NCBI GenBank assembly: GCA_937896265.1
Contig: CALBMD010000210.1
Location: 1 to 6,333 of the forward strand
DNA from: an uncultured Pseudomonadota bacterium
Lineage (GTDB): Bacteria; Bdellovibrionota_B; Oligoflexia; Oligoflexales; Bog-1112
Direction of reading: 5' to 3'
DNA length: 6,333 nucleotides
The notes below the pieces were generated by a model. The model searched no databases and had not been told where the DNA came from. It was given only the letters and a program-made list of their open reading frames with translations. This document shows positions 6,296 to 6,333 of the stretch, in pieces. Made by a program: the position numbers and the translations under genes. Each line of letters begins with the position of its first letter. Position 1 is the stretch's first letter.

Positions 6296-6333
6296 TCCTT
6301 ATTAGATTTTAATAAAGAATATAGGCTGCATGC

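Larger units (their letters stand above)
6137..6333. other. Non-coding tail after the operon
   Basis: No coding region, tRNA or rRNA is recognisable in these 197 bases. They hold the 8-bp hairpin (6151-6169), a featureless stretch (6170-6235), the GC-rich palindrome module (6236-6295) and an AT-rich end (6299-6324) that could precede a gene beyond the window. Confidence 0.6.

Noticed and set aside
6299..6315. TTATTA/TAATAA inverted repeat near the window end
   Set aside because: It is a 6-bp A/T-only stem in AT-rich DNA, expected by chance. It might be part of a promoter for a gene beyond the window, but no -35/-10 pair is convincing.
1..6333. CRISPR array, tRNA, rRNA, insertion sequence or phage genes
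   Set aside because: No regularly spaced direct repeats, cloverleaf-like sequence, rRNA motif, transposase motif or phage-like gene was seen.

Overview
The window looks like a chromosomal segment of a bacterium with moderate to low GC (roughly 40-43% by eye). It holds four genes, all on the + strand: the 3' part of an NFACT/RqcH-like gene, then a compact three-gene operon for a GldA/GldF/GldG-type ABC system, then about 200 bases of non-coding DNA with strong palindromes. An NFACT protein next to a GldFG-type system would fit Bdellovibrionota or another former 'deltaproteobacterial' lineage. This assignment is tentative because no marker gene is present.

Region 1 (1-1095) is a 5'-truncated NFACT-family gene, related to RqcH, FbpA and Rqc2. 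It keeps the end of the NFACT-N domain, a long coiled-coil region and a C-terminal NFACT-R domain. The Asp-Arg pair that RqcH uses for tRNA recognition seems to be replaced by Lys-Lys. A near-ideal sigma70-type promoter (TTGACA, 17 bp, TATTAG) begins on this gene's stop codon and points into the operon.

Region 2 (1189-6136) is the operon. Gene A is an ABC ATPase of the GldA/CcmA type and starts at GTG 1189 behind a perfect AGGAGG. Gene B begins on the last base of gene A's stop codon. It encodes a 975-residue fusion of a GldF-like ABC-2 permease and a GldG-like extracytoplasmic protein. Its soluble part carries two tandem copies of the first GldG-type domain, about 144 residues apart. Gene C follows after 11 bp and encodes a single-pass, probably periplasmic DUF4340-type protein. 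In the inferred arrangement the ATPase drives the fused permease, while the roughly 670-residue soluble part of gene B and the gene C protein form an assembly on the outer face of the inner membrane. The substrate is unknown. Despite the family name, nothing here shows gliding motility.

Region 3 (6137-6333) has no recognisable gene. It contains an 8-bp hairpin just after gene C and, further on, a GC-rich module (about 70% GC) with a perfect 10-bp stem followed by a second stem. This module may be a dispersed palindromic repeat.

The most unusual point is the architecture of gene B: permease-GldG fusion plus an internal domain duplication. The K-K NFACT protein and the GC-rich palindromic module come next.
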